Shown here piece after piece: positions 1-8,700 of a stretch of 34,075 nucleotides of DNA. The stretch lies in contig JAEEXJ010000026.1 of the NCBI GenBank assembly GCA_016291475.1, positions 1 through 34,075 of the forward strand. Direction: 5' to 3'. Positions within the stretch are counted from its first letter, which is position 1. Each line of letters begins with the position of its first letter. Source of the DNA: Lachnospiraceae bacterium. GTDB lineage: Bacteria > Bacillota_A > Clostridia > Lachnospirales > Lachnospiraceae. Below the pieces are notes generated by a model, which was not told the DNA's origin, made no database searches, and saw only the letters and a list, made by a program, of their open reading frames with translations. The translations under genes and the position numbers were made by a program.

Positions 1-192
1 CTGATCTGCGAAGAGAAGATCTTCGACGAAGTTCCCGTCAAGAAGGAAGTCAAAGCGGCCGTAAGCGGTATCTACGTACTCGAGGTCAAGGGCCTCCACG
101 GTAAGAAAGAAACCGAAGTCGTCAAGAAGAAGGGCATCAAAGCCTGGGTCGACAAGCTCCAGGAAAAGGCAGGAGCAAAACCTATCAAATAA
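1..192 (+). CDS. C-terminal fragment of an unidentified, probably highly expressed protein
   Basis: The reading frame is open from the window edge and ends with TAA at 190-192, giving 63 residues rich in Lys, Val and Glu and ending in GAKPIK. I do not recognise the family and no motif is visible. Codon choice is strikingly biased to C-ending codons (GTC, ATC, CTC, GGC, TTC) and AAG, unlike most other genes here; such bias is typical of very highly expressed genes in this type of genome. A strong terminator follows four bases after the stop, so this is the last gene of its transcript. The start and most of the protein lie outside the window. That it is a real coding end is fairly sure from the codon bias and terminator; its function is unknown. 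Confidence 0.7.
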   Translation: MICEEKIFDEVPVKKEVKAAVSGIYVLEVKGLHGKKETEVVKKKGIKAWVDKLQEKAGAKPIK

Positions 193-195
193 CAG

Positions 196-229
196 AAAAA
201 CCGGTGAGGATTTCCTCACCGGTTTTTTT
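196..229. terminator. Bidirectional intrinsic terminator
   Basis: A 15-bp perfect inverted repeat (196-210 and 213-227) begins with five A and ends with a run of seven T. Read on the plus strand it ends the gene fragment at 1-192; read on the minus strand it gives the same hairpin and a T run, and so also serves the convergent GntR gene. Confidence 0.9.
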
Positions 230-259
230 GATGACAAAAATGAAGCGTCTCCACTGTCA

Positions 260-970
260 TCATCTTATTGTTCTTTTACCGTACAGAGCATTCATGGTCT
301 CTTCCTCGCGCTCGAGCCTTATCTGTCTCATGATTGATCTGCGCTGGTTGTCGATATGCTCGCCCGTCTCCAAAGCTGCCGCCTCGGGGTTTCTTTTTTC
401 TATGGCATTAACGATCTTACGATGTTCCTTCACCAGATTATCGTGTCCGGAGGAATCCTTGATGTACTCATATCTGTATCTGTACATTGGAAGTGAAAGG
501 GAGTCCTCAAGGCTGATAAGCCTGTCATTACCTGTAGCCTTAATGATCACATTGTGGAATTCCACGTCAGCCTGGGCAATCCTGCGGCTGTCATTGGTGG
601 CAACGGCTCTTTCGAAATTGTCCCTCGCTTTCCTGAGCTCCGCAAGACCGTCGGATGTGATCCTCTCACAGGCAAGCTGCACGCAGAGGATATCCAGGGC
701 ACGTCTGACTTCCAGAACATCGGACATGTTCTTCTCCGTGATCTGGGATACCATGGCACCTTTTCTCGGGATCATGGTAACAAGTCCCTCAAGCTCCAGC
801 ATTCTGATGGCTTCTCTTATGGGCGTGCGGCTGACACCGAGCTTATCTCCCAGATGAACTTCCATAAGCCTTTCTCCGGGAGGATACTCTCCGGTAAGAA
901 TGGCCTGTCTGAGCTTGTTATATACTGAATCTCTTAAAGGTAGGAAATCTTCTTCCTTTGCCCCGGGCAT
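260..970 (-). CDS. GntR-family transcriptional regulator, FCD (FadR) subfamily
   Basis: Predicted DNA-binding repressor or activator of 236 residues. A winged helix-turn-helix fills about residues 8-72 (LGVSRTPIREAIRMLELEGL is the classic GntR recognition segment) and an all-helical FCD effector domain covers about 80-215. The FCD metal-ligand pattern is present: DVEFHN, then EHRKIV, then GEHIDNQ, supplying Asp and three His. The reading frame opens at 997, but I chose the ATG at 970 because AAGGAG stands 6 bases before it and the earlier ATG has no ribosome site. The gene stands alone: ispE ends upstream and a shared terminator follows. A perfect inverted repeat overlaps its -10 box, suggesting autoregulation. 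FCD proteins usually sense small carboxylic acids or sugar acids; the ligand and other targets cannot be read from this window. Confidence 0.9.
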   Translation of the reverse strand: MPGAKEEDFLPLRDSVYNKLRQAILTGEYPPGERLMEVHLGDKLGVSRTPIREAIRMLELEGLVTMIPRKGAMVSQITEKNMSDVLEVRRALDILCVQLACERITSDGLAELRKARDNFERAVATNDSRRIAQADVEFHNVIIKATGNDRLISLEDSLSLPMYRYRYEYIKDSSGHDNLVKEHRKIVNAIEKRNPEAAALETGEHIDNQRRSIMRQIRLEREEETMNALYGKRTIR

Positions 971-1004
971 ATTCTTCTCCTTGAATTTTGTATACATAAA
1001 TGAA

Positions 1005-1046
1005 CGGATTGTACTGATTTTAGTACAATCCGCTTAATGGTGTCAA
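1005..1046 (-). promoter_or_regulatory. Promoter and overlapping operator of the GntR gene
   Basis: On the minus strand a perfect -35 TTGACA (1046-1041) is followed after 18 bases by -10 TAAAAT (1022-1017). A perfect 11-bp inverted repeat, arms 1005-1015 and 1022-1032 with 6 bases between, covers the end of the spacer, the -10 box and the expected start point. The arms read CGGATTGTACT and its complement. A further palindrome, TGTATACA (989-996), lies in the leader and resembles short GntR/FCD sites. There is no T run after the repeat, so an operator is more likely than a terminator for ispE. Confidence 0.65.
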
Positions 1047-1050
1047 CGTA

Positions 1051-1926
1051 TTAAGGATTTTTCGGACTTGTTAAGGTAGTTACAAAGAGTTCCTCATCAC
1101 GGCACAGTCCACTCTCCCTGACCTTGTCGATGGCTTTTGCCGCTTTATCTTCGTCTTCGAAAAAAGCAAATACGGTCGGGCCGCTTCCGGTCATAAGGGT
1201 CCCCACGGTGCCTGACCCCATAAAAATTTTCTTAATTTCATCAACCTCGGGGCATAAAGGAACGGTAACGTATTCAAGGACGTTTCCGAGGTACTTTGTA
1301 AATGATAAATCCTTCGAAGATTTAAATGCTTCCAGCATGGAATCCACGTTCGGATGGCATACTGTATCGAATATCTCATCCAATGATTTATAGATATTCC
1401 CCGTGGATACTCCGCGCTCCGGCTTTGCCACCGCAAGGACATGTTCGGGAAGTGGTGACAGAAATGTCAGTTTTTCACCTATTCCTTCTGCCAAAACCGT
1501 ACCGCCTTCAACGCAGTAGGGAACATCAGCGCCAATCCTTACCCCTATCTCCCTGAGTTCATCATTCGAAAGTCCGCATTCAAAGAGTCTGTTCACGCCC
1601 CTTAAAGCGGCTGCCGCATCGGAGCTTCCTCCCGCCATCCCCGCGGCTATGGGAATATGCTTATCAAGAGATATGCTTACTCCTCCGGTGATTCCGCGCT
1701 TATCCATGACTGCTTTTGCAGCTTTATAGATCAGGTTGTCACCGTCTGCCGGAAGAGGACTTCCTCCAACATCTATCGTAATGCCGGACTCAGACTTTTC
1801 GAATGTCAGAGTGTCATATATGTCCACGGTCTGCATCACCATACGAACTTCGTGATATCCGTCGGGACGTTTTCCGGTCACATCAAGGCTCAAATTTATC
1901 TTGGCATATGCTCTTTCCGTTATCAT
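1051..1926 (-). CDS. ispE: 4-diphosphocytidyl-2-C-methyl-D-erythritol kinase
   Basis: Phosphorylates CDP-methylerythritol at the 2-hydroxyl with ATP, the fourth step of the non-mevalonate (MEP) isoprenoid pathway in the cytoplasm. The 291 residues match the usual family length. The N-terminus AYAKINLSLDV carries the catalytic Lys9; the GHMP-kinase ATP loop AGMAGGSSDAAAAL spans about 95-108; the second catalytic residue is Asp134 in GADVPYC; and a C-terminal GSGPTVFAFF glycine motif is present. The ATG at 1926 is preceded by GGGAG. The gene stands alone: the upstream gene ends in a terminator at 1982-2011, so ispE should have its own promoter in 1927-1981, where I see only weak candidates around TATGATAAAAT. 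No terminator is obvious before the GntR promoter. Confidence 0.95.
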   Translation of the reverse strand: MITERAYAKINLSLDVTGKRPDGYHEVRMVMQTVDIYDTLTFEKSESGITIDVGGSPLPADGDNLIYKAAKAVMDKRGITGGVSISLDKHIPIAAGMAGGSSDAAAALRGVNRLFECGLSNDELREIGVRIGADVPYCVEGGTVLAEGIGEKLTFLSPLPEHVLAVAKPERGVSTGNIYKSLDEIFDTVCHPNVDSMLEAFKSSKDLSFTKYLGNVLEYVTVPLCPEVDEIKKIFMGSGTVGTLMTGSGPTVFAFFEDEDKAAKAIDKVRESGLCRDEELFVTTLTSPKNP

Positions 1927-1981
1927 ATCTGTTCTCCCGAAGATTTCTTCTCATCAGATTTTATCATATCCGGATGTATAT

Positions 1982-2011
1982 AAAAACGCCCTCCCTTTGC
2001 CAAGGGAGGGC
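1982..2011 (-). terminator. Intrinsic terminator of the 2033-2641 gene
   Basis: On the minus strand GCCCTCCCTT (2011-2002) pairs with AAGGGAGGGC (1997-1988) around a four-base loop, followed by G and five T (1986-1982). It lies 22 bases after the stop codon. Confidence 0.9.
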
Positions 2012-2032
2012 AGCTTTGTCATCATGGATGAT

Positions 2033-2641
2033 TTATCTGTTTAAATAGGTTGCAGGATCTGTTTCGCCGCTCTTTATTTTCTCAAACTTGTCCAAAACGG
2101 CGTCATAGGTCTTCTGAGAAATCTCGGGAAGCTTGCCGCCCCAGGTCTTTTCGGCCTGTTCGTAGCCCTTCTTGAATGCGTCGATCATACTGTCTGTTTT
2201 GTCGGGATCGCCGCCTGTCAGAGCCATGGCAAACTGTACAATACGGTCACTGGTTTTTTCAACTCCCCAATATCCGTCTTCTGCGATATCCGCCTGAGCC
2301 TGTGCCTTGGTCTCGGGATCAACCTCATAATCGCCACTCTTTAAGAATGACCAAATATCTGTTGCTTCACCGTACTTGGTGGCCTGCTGACCCAGGAGCT
2401 TCTCGACCAGTGATCTGAGGCTCTCGGTTCTGGCATCTGCCTCTGCCTTGAGCTTATCGATCATAGCGGTATTGGATCTGTAAACCTTATCTGTCTCGGC
2501 AGTCTTGCCCGAAGGTTCGTATACTGCCGCAGCCTCTTCTTTAACATCAGTGGTATTTGCGGCTTCTTTTGCCTTTGTCTGGGAAGTATAAGCCGAATAC
2601 GCACTTGCTGCCTGAGAGGATGTAACTCCGTTTACATTCAT
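2033..2641 (-). CDS. Conserved Lachnospiraceae-type protein, possibly motility-associated
   Basis: Protein of 202 residues, function unknown. I chose the ATG at 2641 rather than the upstream one at 2671 because AAGGAGAG stands 7 bases before it. No signal peptide or membrane segment is visible. The N-terminal 65 residues are Ala/Ser/Thr/Lys-rich and look disordered, resembling the start of surface or flagellum-associated proteins (MNVNGVTSSQAASAYSAY). The C-terminal half is compact and better conserved in my recollection of related Lachnospiraceae proteins: AQADIAEDGYWGVEKTSDRI, then ALTGGDP, then GYEQAEKTWGGKLPEIS. It may belong near the DUF5610-type flagella-associated proteins, but this is recollection, not a search. 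A sigma-D-like promoter lies about 80 bases upstream, which would place it in the motility regulon. It is monocistronic with its own terminator. Confidence 0.8.
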   Translation of the reverse strand: MNVNGVTSSQAASAYSAYTSQTKAKEAANTTDVKEEAAAVYEPSGKTAETDKVYRSNTAMIDKLKAEADARTESLRSLVEKLLGQQATKYGEATDIWSFLKSGDYEVDPETKAQAQADIAEDGYWGVEKTSDRIVQFAMALTGGDPDKTDSMIDAFKKGYEQAEKTWGGKLPEISQKTYDAVLDKFEKIKSGETDPATYLNR

Positions 2642-2719
2642 AAATCTCTCCTTTCGCCTGTGGCATAACATGAATTTGCGCGGTCACATTATGCATAATC
2701 ATCCGTGATTACATTATCT

Positions 2720-2748
2720 ATATCGGAATCATGTTTCCGATTGTTTAG
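2720..2748 (-). promoter_or_regulatory. Sigma-D (sigma-28) type promoter candidate
   Basis: On the minus strand CTAAA (2748-2744) and CCGATAT (2726-2720) are separated by 17 bases, which is TAAA-N16-TCCGATAT against the Bacillus sigma-D consensus TAAA-N15-GCCGATAT. The spacer contains a small inverted repeat, TCGGAA and TTCCGA (2723-2728 and 2735-2740). It drives toward the 2033-2641 gene with a leader of about 75 bases. Confidence 0.55.
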
Positions 2749-2781
2749 TGCTATAAGGAAATCTTACCATCCGCAGATTTT

Positions 2782-2800
2782 AAAAACAATTATTGTTATT
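2782..2800. terminator. Weak AT-only hairpin after pyrD
   Basis: AACAA (2785-2789) and TTGTT (2793-2797) form a short AT-rich stem flanked by A and T runs, just beyond the pyrD stop. It contains only one G-C type pair per arm, so termination here would be inefficient; it is the only terminator-like element I find after pyrD. Confidence 0.25.
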
Positions 2801-2802
2801 TT

Positions 2803-3708
2803 TTAGACACAGCCTATGATCTCGTTAATATCCTCTATCTTGTGGTTATCCATGTATCTCTCGATTCCTTCGATACATTCTGTTGTAGCGTAAGGATTTA
2901 CGAAATTCATCATACCGACAGCTACGGCCGTGGCACCTGCCATCATGAATTCAATGGCATCTTCTCCCGTTGCAACTCCGCCCATTCCTATAACGGGTAT
3001 CTTCACGGCATGTGATGCCTGATAGACCATTCTTACGGCGATGGGTTTTATCGCAGGGCCGCTCATTCCGCCGGTCTTATTGGCAAGAGCAAAGCGCCTT
3101 CTTTCGATATCGATCTTCATTCCGGTGATGGTATTGATAAGGGACAAAGCATCTGCACCGGCACTCTCGGCGACTCTTGCCATCTCCGCAATATCCGTTA
3201 CATTCGGGGTGAGCTTCATGATCACGGGCTTTTTGGTATGTGCCTTGATCTCTTTGGTGATATTCTCTAAGGCTGCCTTATCGGTTCCGAAGGCAATGGC
3301 GCCCTCTTTTACGTTGGGACAGGATACGTTGATCTCCAGCATATCCACTCTCTTTTCATCAGAGAGTCTCTCAACTACCTCTACATAATCGGATACGGAT
3401 TTTCCGCAGACATTAACTATGACTTTCGTGTCATATTTTTCCAGGAAAGGAAGATCCCTTTCACAGAAAACTTCTATTCCGGGATTCTGCAGGCCGATGG
3501 CATTGAGCATTCCGCCGTATACTTCGCAGACTCTGGGTGTGGGATTTCCGGGCCAGGGAACATTTGCCACGCCCTTTGTTACTACAGCTCCGAGTCTGTT
3601 AAGGTCTACGAATTCGGAATATTCCATACCCGATCCGAAGGTTCCGGATCCTTCCATGATAGGATTTTTGAATGTGACACCGGCTATGGTGACTTCGGTT
3701 TTTCTCAT
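2803..3708 (-). CDS. pyrD: Dihydroorotate dehydrogenase (NAD+), catalytic subunit
   Basis: Oxidises dihydroorotate to orotate with FMN in de novo UMP synthesis; as a class 1B enzyme it passes electrons through PyrK to NAD+. The 301 residues fit the family. The active-site base Cys130 sits in INVSCPN, the mark of class 1 enzymes (class 2 has Ser). FMN-binding landmarks include MEGSGTFGSG near the N-terminus, VIMKLTPN, and the phosphate-binding PVIGMGGVATGEDAIEFMMA near residues 240-260. The start ATG at 3708 overlaps the pyrK stop (ATGA) and follows GGAGGTGGAG, so the two subunits are translationally coupled. It is the last gene of the run MocR - RND exporter - pyrC - pyrK - pyrD. No PyrR attenuator-like leader is visible before the pyr genes. 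Confidence 0.96.
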   Translation of the reverse strand: MRKTEVTIAGVTFKNPIMEGSGTFGSGMEYSEFVDLNRLGAVVTKGVANVPWPGNPTPRVCEVYGGMLNAIGLQNPGIEVFCERDLPFLEKYDTKVIVNVCGKSVSDYVEVVERLSDEKRVDMLEINVSCPNVKEGAIAFGTDKAALENITKEIKAHTKKPVIMKLTPNVTDIAEMARVAESAGADALSLINTITGMKIDIERRRFALANKTGGMSGPAIKPIAVRMVYQASHAVKIPVIGMGGVATGEDAIEFMMAGATAVAVGMMNFVNPYATTECIEGIERYMDNHKIEDINEIIGCV

Positions 3709-4496
3709 ATCTCCACCTCCGATGCTGCAAAAACAGGACCGTCAGTGCAGATCCTTGCATTATTTACATGTGAATGATGGTCTACTTCTTTGGTCTTAAC
3801 GACGCATCCGAGGCACGCTCCTACGCCGCAGGCCATTCTTTCTTCAAGTGAGATAAATGCGGGCTTATCGCAGGCATATTCTTTAATAGCCCTGAGCATG
3901 GGAAGAGGTCCGCAGGAACATACGGCATCGAATTCGATCCCGTTTTCTCTGACAGCATCAAGAACATTTCCCTTGGTTCCGACGCTTCCGTCCTCAGAAG
4001 CGACATATGTGTCGGAATACTCTTTGAATTCATCGAGAAGAAAAGTCTTATCATCACGGTAACCCATCACCGATGTTACCTTGACGCCTGCTGCCTTAAG
4101 CTCTTTGGCAAGCTCCAGCATGGGAGGCACACCGATTCCGCCTCCGAGCAGAAGTACACCCTTTCCGCCCGCTTCCGAAGTCTTCTTAAGCTTTTCGATA
4201 TCGTATCCGTTTCCGAGTACTCCAAGGAGCATTACTTCATCGTTTTCTTTTAAACCCGAGAAATCAGCGGTGCCTTTGCCTGCAACTCTGTACACGAGTC
4301 TGATGCTCTTTTTGTCATCGGATACTCCGCAGATACTGATGGGTCTGGGAAGAAGCGTGGAAGCGTCTTTGGTATACACCCCCACAAACTGTCCTGCTCC
4401 GGCTTCTTCGGCGATCTTTGTCTCGATCACAAGATCGAATATCCCGGGAGCGAGCTGCTTCTGGGATAACACTTTTCCTAATGTCTTACTTTTCAT
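3705..4496 (-). CDS. pyrK: Dihydroorotate dehydrogenase electron-transfer subunit
   Basis: Flavin and iron-sulphur subunit that takes electrons from PyrD and reduces NAD+ in the cytoplasm. Residues 1-100 form the ferredoxin-reductase-like FAD barrel with LLPRPISICG (49-57) as FAD-binding segment; 113-210 form the NAD-binding domain with LLLGGGIGVPPML and CSCGPLPML; the C-terminus holds the [2Fe-2S] ligands Cys223, Cys228, Cys231 and Cys250 in CGVGACLGC and ARICTDGPVF. Length 263 is normal. The start lies one base after the pyrC stop, preceded by AGGGG; the end overlaps pyrD by four bases. Gene order and overlaps point to one transcript and equal subunit production. Confidence 0.96.
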   Translation of the reverse strand: MKSKTLGKVLSQKQLAPGIFDLVIETKIAEEAGAGQFVGVYTKDASTLLPRPISICGVSDDKKSIRLVYRVAGKGTADFSGLKENDEVMLLGVLGNGYDIEKLKKTSEAGGKGVLLLGGGIGVPPMLELAKELKAAGVKVTSVMGYRDDKTFLLDEFKEYSDTYVASEDGSVGTKGNVLDAVRENGIEFDAVCSCGPLPMLRAIKEYACDKPAFISLEERMACGVGACLGCVVKTKEVDHHSHVNNARICTDGPVFAASEVEI

Positions 4497-4497
4497 A

Positions 4498-5784
4498 CTA
4501 ACCCCTGTACACTATATTTCCTGACACAATTGTCATAACCGCGCGGCCTTTTAATTTCCATCCTATAAATGGAGTATTGTGTGCCTTCGATGCAAAATCA
4601 TCTTCTACGGTCCACTGAACTTCCGGATTTATCAAAACCATGTCCGCGGGTCCGCCCTCCGCTATATATCCGGCATCCAGGTTATAAACCTCGGAGGGGC
4701 CGATGGTCATGAGTCTTAAAAGATCCATCATGGACAGATATCCCTTGTCCACCAGTTCGGTGATACCCAATCCCAGAGCAGTTTCAAGACCTATAATCCC
4801 GCTGGGCGCCTTGGTTATGGGAAGTGCCTTTTCTTCATTTGTATGAGGAGCATGATCTGTTGCGATCATATCGATGGTACCGTCTTTCAAGCCCTCGATT
4901 ATAGCCATTCTGTCCTTCTCCGTTCTGAGGGGCGGATTCATCTTGGCAAGTGTTCCGTGGGTGATGACGGCTTCATCCGTAAGGGTAAAATGATGGGGAG
5001 TCGCCTCCGCATGGACATTAACGCCCTTAGCCTTGGCCTGTCTTACCGCATCAACACCCTCTGCCGTGGATATGTGCTGGATATCGACACTGACCCCGGT
5101 GCCCGAAGCAATCTCAAGGTCACGTCTGATAAGAGAATATTCGGCTTCAGAGGGGGATCCGCCTATTCCGAAATGGTCGGATGCCTTTCCTCTGTTTACG
5201 CCGTTATTAGTGATAAGTGAAGGATCCTCCTCGTGAAGGCTTACGGGAACTCCCAGAGAAGCCGCTTTGAGGAAAACCTGTTTAAGAATTCCGTGATCCA
5301 TAATGGGCAGGCCGTCATCCGTGATGCCGACCGCTCCGGCTTTATGAAGGGTTTCAAGATCGGCAAGTTCTGCGCCTTTCATTCCGACTGTCGCATTACA
5401 GGTCACATATATGTGCAGGGGCATCTTTGATGCTTTATCCTGCATGTATTTAAGTGTTTCGACATTGTCGCATCTGGGATCGGTATTACCCATCATTACG
5501 ACGGAGGTATATCCGCCTTTTATTGCAGATGCGGAGCCTGTCTCTATGTCTTCTTTGGCGGTAAAGCCGGGATCCCTGAAGTGGACATGTACATCTACAA
5601 GGCCGGGGGCTACTATAAGTCCCTCCGCGTCTACAATCTCATCGTCCTCTTCAGGTGTGATCCCGCCGTCAGATTTAAGTACTATTTCAGCGATGCGTCC
5701 GTCACTGATCCTCAGATCCGCTTTCGCCTGAAGATTGCTCTTCGGGTCCATCAGCAATCCGTTCAATATTACGATTCTGCTCAA
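4498..5784 (-). CDS. pyrC: Dihydroorotase
   Basis: Zinc amidohydrolase that closes carbamoyl-aspartate to dihydroorotate, the step before PyrD/PyrK. The metal motif DVHVHFRDPG lies near residues 60-70, the substrate-binding GNTDP near 100, and the catalytic Asp in IATDHAPH near 305. I place the start at a TTG (5784-5782), giving 428 residues with the family's usual N-terminal IVILNG strand; AAGGAG ends 7 bases before it. An ATG further up (5832) would add 16 basic residues that only mirror the other frame. The gene therefore begins 83 bp inside the 3' end of the RND exporter gene, with its ribosome site inside that gene. This implies co-transcription with the exporter or a promoter within it. 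Confidence 0.93.
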   Translation of the reverse strand: MSRIVILNGLLMDPKSNLQAKADLRISDGRIAEIVLKSDGGITPEEDDEIVDAEGLIVAPGLVDVHVHFRDPGFTAKEDIETGSASAIKGGYTSVVMMGNTDPRCDNVETLKYMQDKASKMPLHIYVTCNATVGMKGAELADLETLHKAGAVGITDDGLPIMDHGILKQVFLKAASLGVPVSLHEEDPSLITNNGVNRGKASDHFGIGGSPSEAEYSLIRRDLEIASGTGVSVDIQHISTAEGVDAVRQAKAKGVNVHAEATPHHFTLTDEAVITHGTLAKMNPPLRTEKDRMAIIEGLKDGTIDMIATDHAPHTNEEKALPITKAPSGIIGLETALGLGITELVDKGYLSMMDLLRLMTIGPSEVYNLDAGYIAEGGPADMVLINPEVQWTVEDDFASKAHNTPFIGWKLKGRAVMTIVSGNIVYRG

Positions 5785-8700
5785 GTTCTTTCTCCTTAAG
5801 ATACTCCGCAGCATCATCCGGAATATCATCAAGGCTCTCAGATCCGGTATCGATGTTTACGGGCTGTTTCTTAAATAAGATATCATAAATCACGGGAACT
5901 ATAAACAGCGTCATAAGGGTCGCATAAGCAAGACCGCCTATGATTACGATTCCCATGCCTTTACCGAGCTGTGATGAAAGCGAATCGCCTATGCAGAGCG
6001 AGCTTTCCGCCAAAATCGTGGTAAGTGCAGTCATCAGAATGGGACGCATTCTGGTCTTGCCGGCTGCGATAAGTGCATCGTGTCTGGAAAGACCGCCTAT
6101 TCTAAGCTGATTTGTATAGTCTACATATACGATACCGTTATTAACGACGGTACCCATAAGTACCAGGAAGCCCATAAGAGCCATCATGGAAATGGGCTCA
6201 CCCGTAAACTTCAGTCCCAGGAAACCTCCGGTAAATGCAAGAGGCACTGTGAAAAGAATGATGAAGGGGCTGAGCAGGCTCTGGAACTGTGCAACCATTA
6301 TCAGATATACTAGGACAAGACCCAGGGCAAGAACGAGTGCCATCTGTTCGATCATCTGATTGGTGGTCTCGGATTCTCCGCCTACATCAAGGATATATCC
6401 GGAAGGCAGCTGGTAATTCTCAAGAAGGGGTTCAAGATCTCTGTAAAGAAGCGCATTGTTATACCCTTCGGCAACATCCGCTGTAATGTCCAGATAATAA
6501 CTCATATTGAGTCTGTTGATCTGGTTCATGCCGTCCTCTTTGACAAGATTTGCATAACGGCTCAAAGGCTCATCCCTTGTTATCGCATTTCCGTCCTCAT
6601 CCTCATCATCAATTGTAAATGTGTAATCCAGGATATTTCCGGCATCGAGAGGATCAAGATCCGTGATGATCTCGACATCAAGAGTTTCTCCCGCAAGCTT
6701 AATGCTGGATACTACAGAAGACGTGGTCAGCTTACCGTAAATGGCCTGATAGATCTGAGCAACGGTAAGACCGTCGTCAATTGCCGCATCTCTGTCAATA
6801 TACATGTGGAGGATCTGCTTCGCGTCCTCATTTCCGTTGGAGATATTCACATAGCCGGGAACGGTTGCAACAATATCCATGATATCATTGCTGATCCGCT
6901 TCAGCTCCTCAATATCATCACCGAAGATCTGGAGAGAAAGTCCGCTTCCGAGGAGCTGGTCCATGGCATCCATTCCGGAAGTTACGGACAGGTCAACGTC
7001 CAATAAAGCAGCTGTCGCATTCATCGCATTCGTGATCCTGGCAACTTCCTCCTCACCTGCTTCATCATTTTCGCAAAGAACCATGACCGAGAAACTTCTG
7101 AAGTTATCCGAACTCGATCCCGCCATAAGAGTCTCATCGGCGTTTCCGCTCATTACACAGACTGTATCGATTCCCTCGATGGCTGACATGGTTTCAATGA
7201 GCAGAGTCATCTTCTCGTAATTCTCTTCTCTTGTGGTCTCCTCACCGAATGTAACGGTACCCTGGATCTGGCTGGAGGATGCACTGGGTATCATTACGAT
7301 TCCCGAGCGAAGCGCGATTATTACGCTGAATGCAAGCAGACCTATGGCAAGACCGAGGGGCAATATCTTAACTTTCAAGCTGAAAGAAAGTGCTTTTCCG
7401 TATGCATCCAGAATTTTATCAAACAGCTTATGCTCCTTGGGCTTGGTTCTCTTCAAAAGAGTTGAACATGCCGCCGGAACAACCGTCATTGAGATCAAAA
7501 GCGATGACAAAAGGGTGTAAATGATCGTAAGTGCAAGGGGCATCATCAATTCCCTGATAAGTCCCTCGGTATATACCATCGGGAAGAATACACAGATGGT
7601 GGTGAGCGTCGAAGCAACCACCGCTCCGAACACCTGCCTTGCACCCTGAACCGAAGCTCTCGGAGCTTCTATACCTCGGCCCCTTAGTCTGTATATATTC
7701 TCCATTACAACAATGGAGTTATCTACGAGCATACCTATACCAAGGCTCATTCCGAAGAGGCTCATCATATTCAGCGATACACCGCTGAAATACATGGCAA
7801 CGAGCGCGGTGAGGACACTGAGAGGAATGCTTATTGCAACAACAATGGTAGGAAGTACATCCTTAAGGAATATTGCGAGTATGAGTATCGCAAGTCCGGC
7901 ACCTATCAGCATGTTCTGAACAACGACCGAGAGGATCATCTCGATATAGGCACCCTGGTCCATGATGACCGTGATATCAAGTCCGGGATATTTTTCCTCG
8001 AGTACTTTTAACTCGTCGATACAAACATTTGCTACATCATTTGCTCCGGCTTCGCTGCTCTTGAAAATACTGAGGATAACTCCGTCGTTTACGCCAAGCT
8101 TGGTGAAGGTAACATCGGAGTTATCTATTACGGTGATATTGGCAACATCTCCGAGAAGTACAGGGCCCACACCATCCAATACAACAAGGGGAGTACGTTC
8201 CATCTCCTCTATGCTTTCGAATTCGTTACCTATCTTAAGGAGCCATGAATTGTCATCCTTATCATCGATATATCCGACAGGCATGTCGAAATTCTGGGCA
8301 TAAATAAGCTGGGACAGAGTCTGAAGAGTGATCAGTTCATCCGAATTAGCTTTCTTAAGAGCTTCCTGTCTCTGAACCTCAAACTGGGCAAGTCCGTCGT
8401 TAAACTGCTCGACGGCATCATAATATGATTCCCATCCGTCATTGATCTGTTGCTGACCGTCATTTATCTTATCCTGTCCGTCAGCGATCTGATCGTAACC
8501 GTCCATGATCTGATCGTATGCATCATTGATCTGATCCTGTCCGTTCTCGGCCTGTTCTCTGGCTGCTTCAAGCTGCTGCTGAGCGATGGAGATCTGAGCT
8601 GAGGCGGAACCAAACTGAGTTGCCAACTCCATTCGTGCTCTGTCAAGATCAGCTTGACTATGAATTCCTGCCTCATTGAGCATGGCCTCAATCATAGCTA

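Noticed and set aside
204..857. Long plus-strand frame opposite the GntR gene
   Set aside because: No ribosome site, no family pattern, and it mirrors a clear GntR/FCD protein on the other strand.
5785..5832. ATG-started extension of pyrC
   Set aside because: The extra residues are a mirror of the exporter's C-terminus; the TTG with AAGGAG at 7 bases gives the family N-terminus.
8395..8545. Repeated ctgatc-like units as a possible CRISPR or intergenic repeat array
   Set aside because: The units are 21 bp, in frame, without spacers, and encode heptads of a coiled coil.
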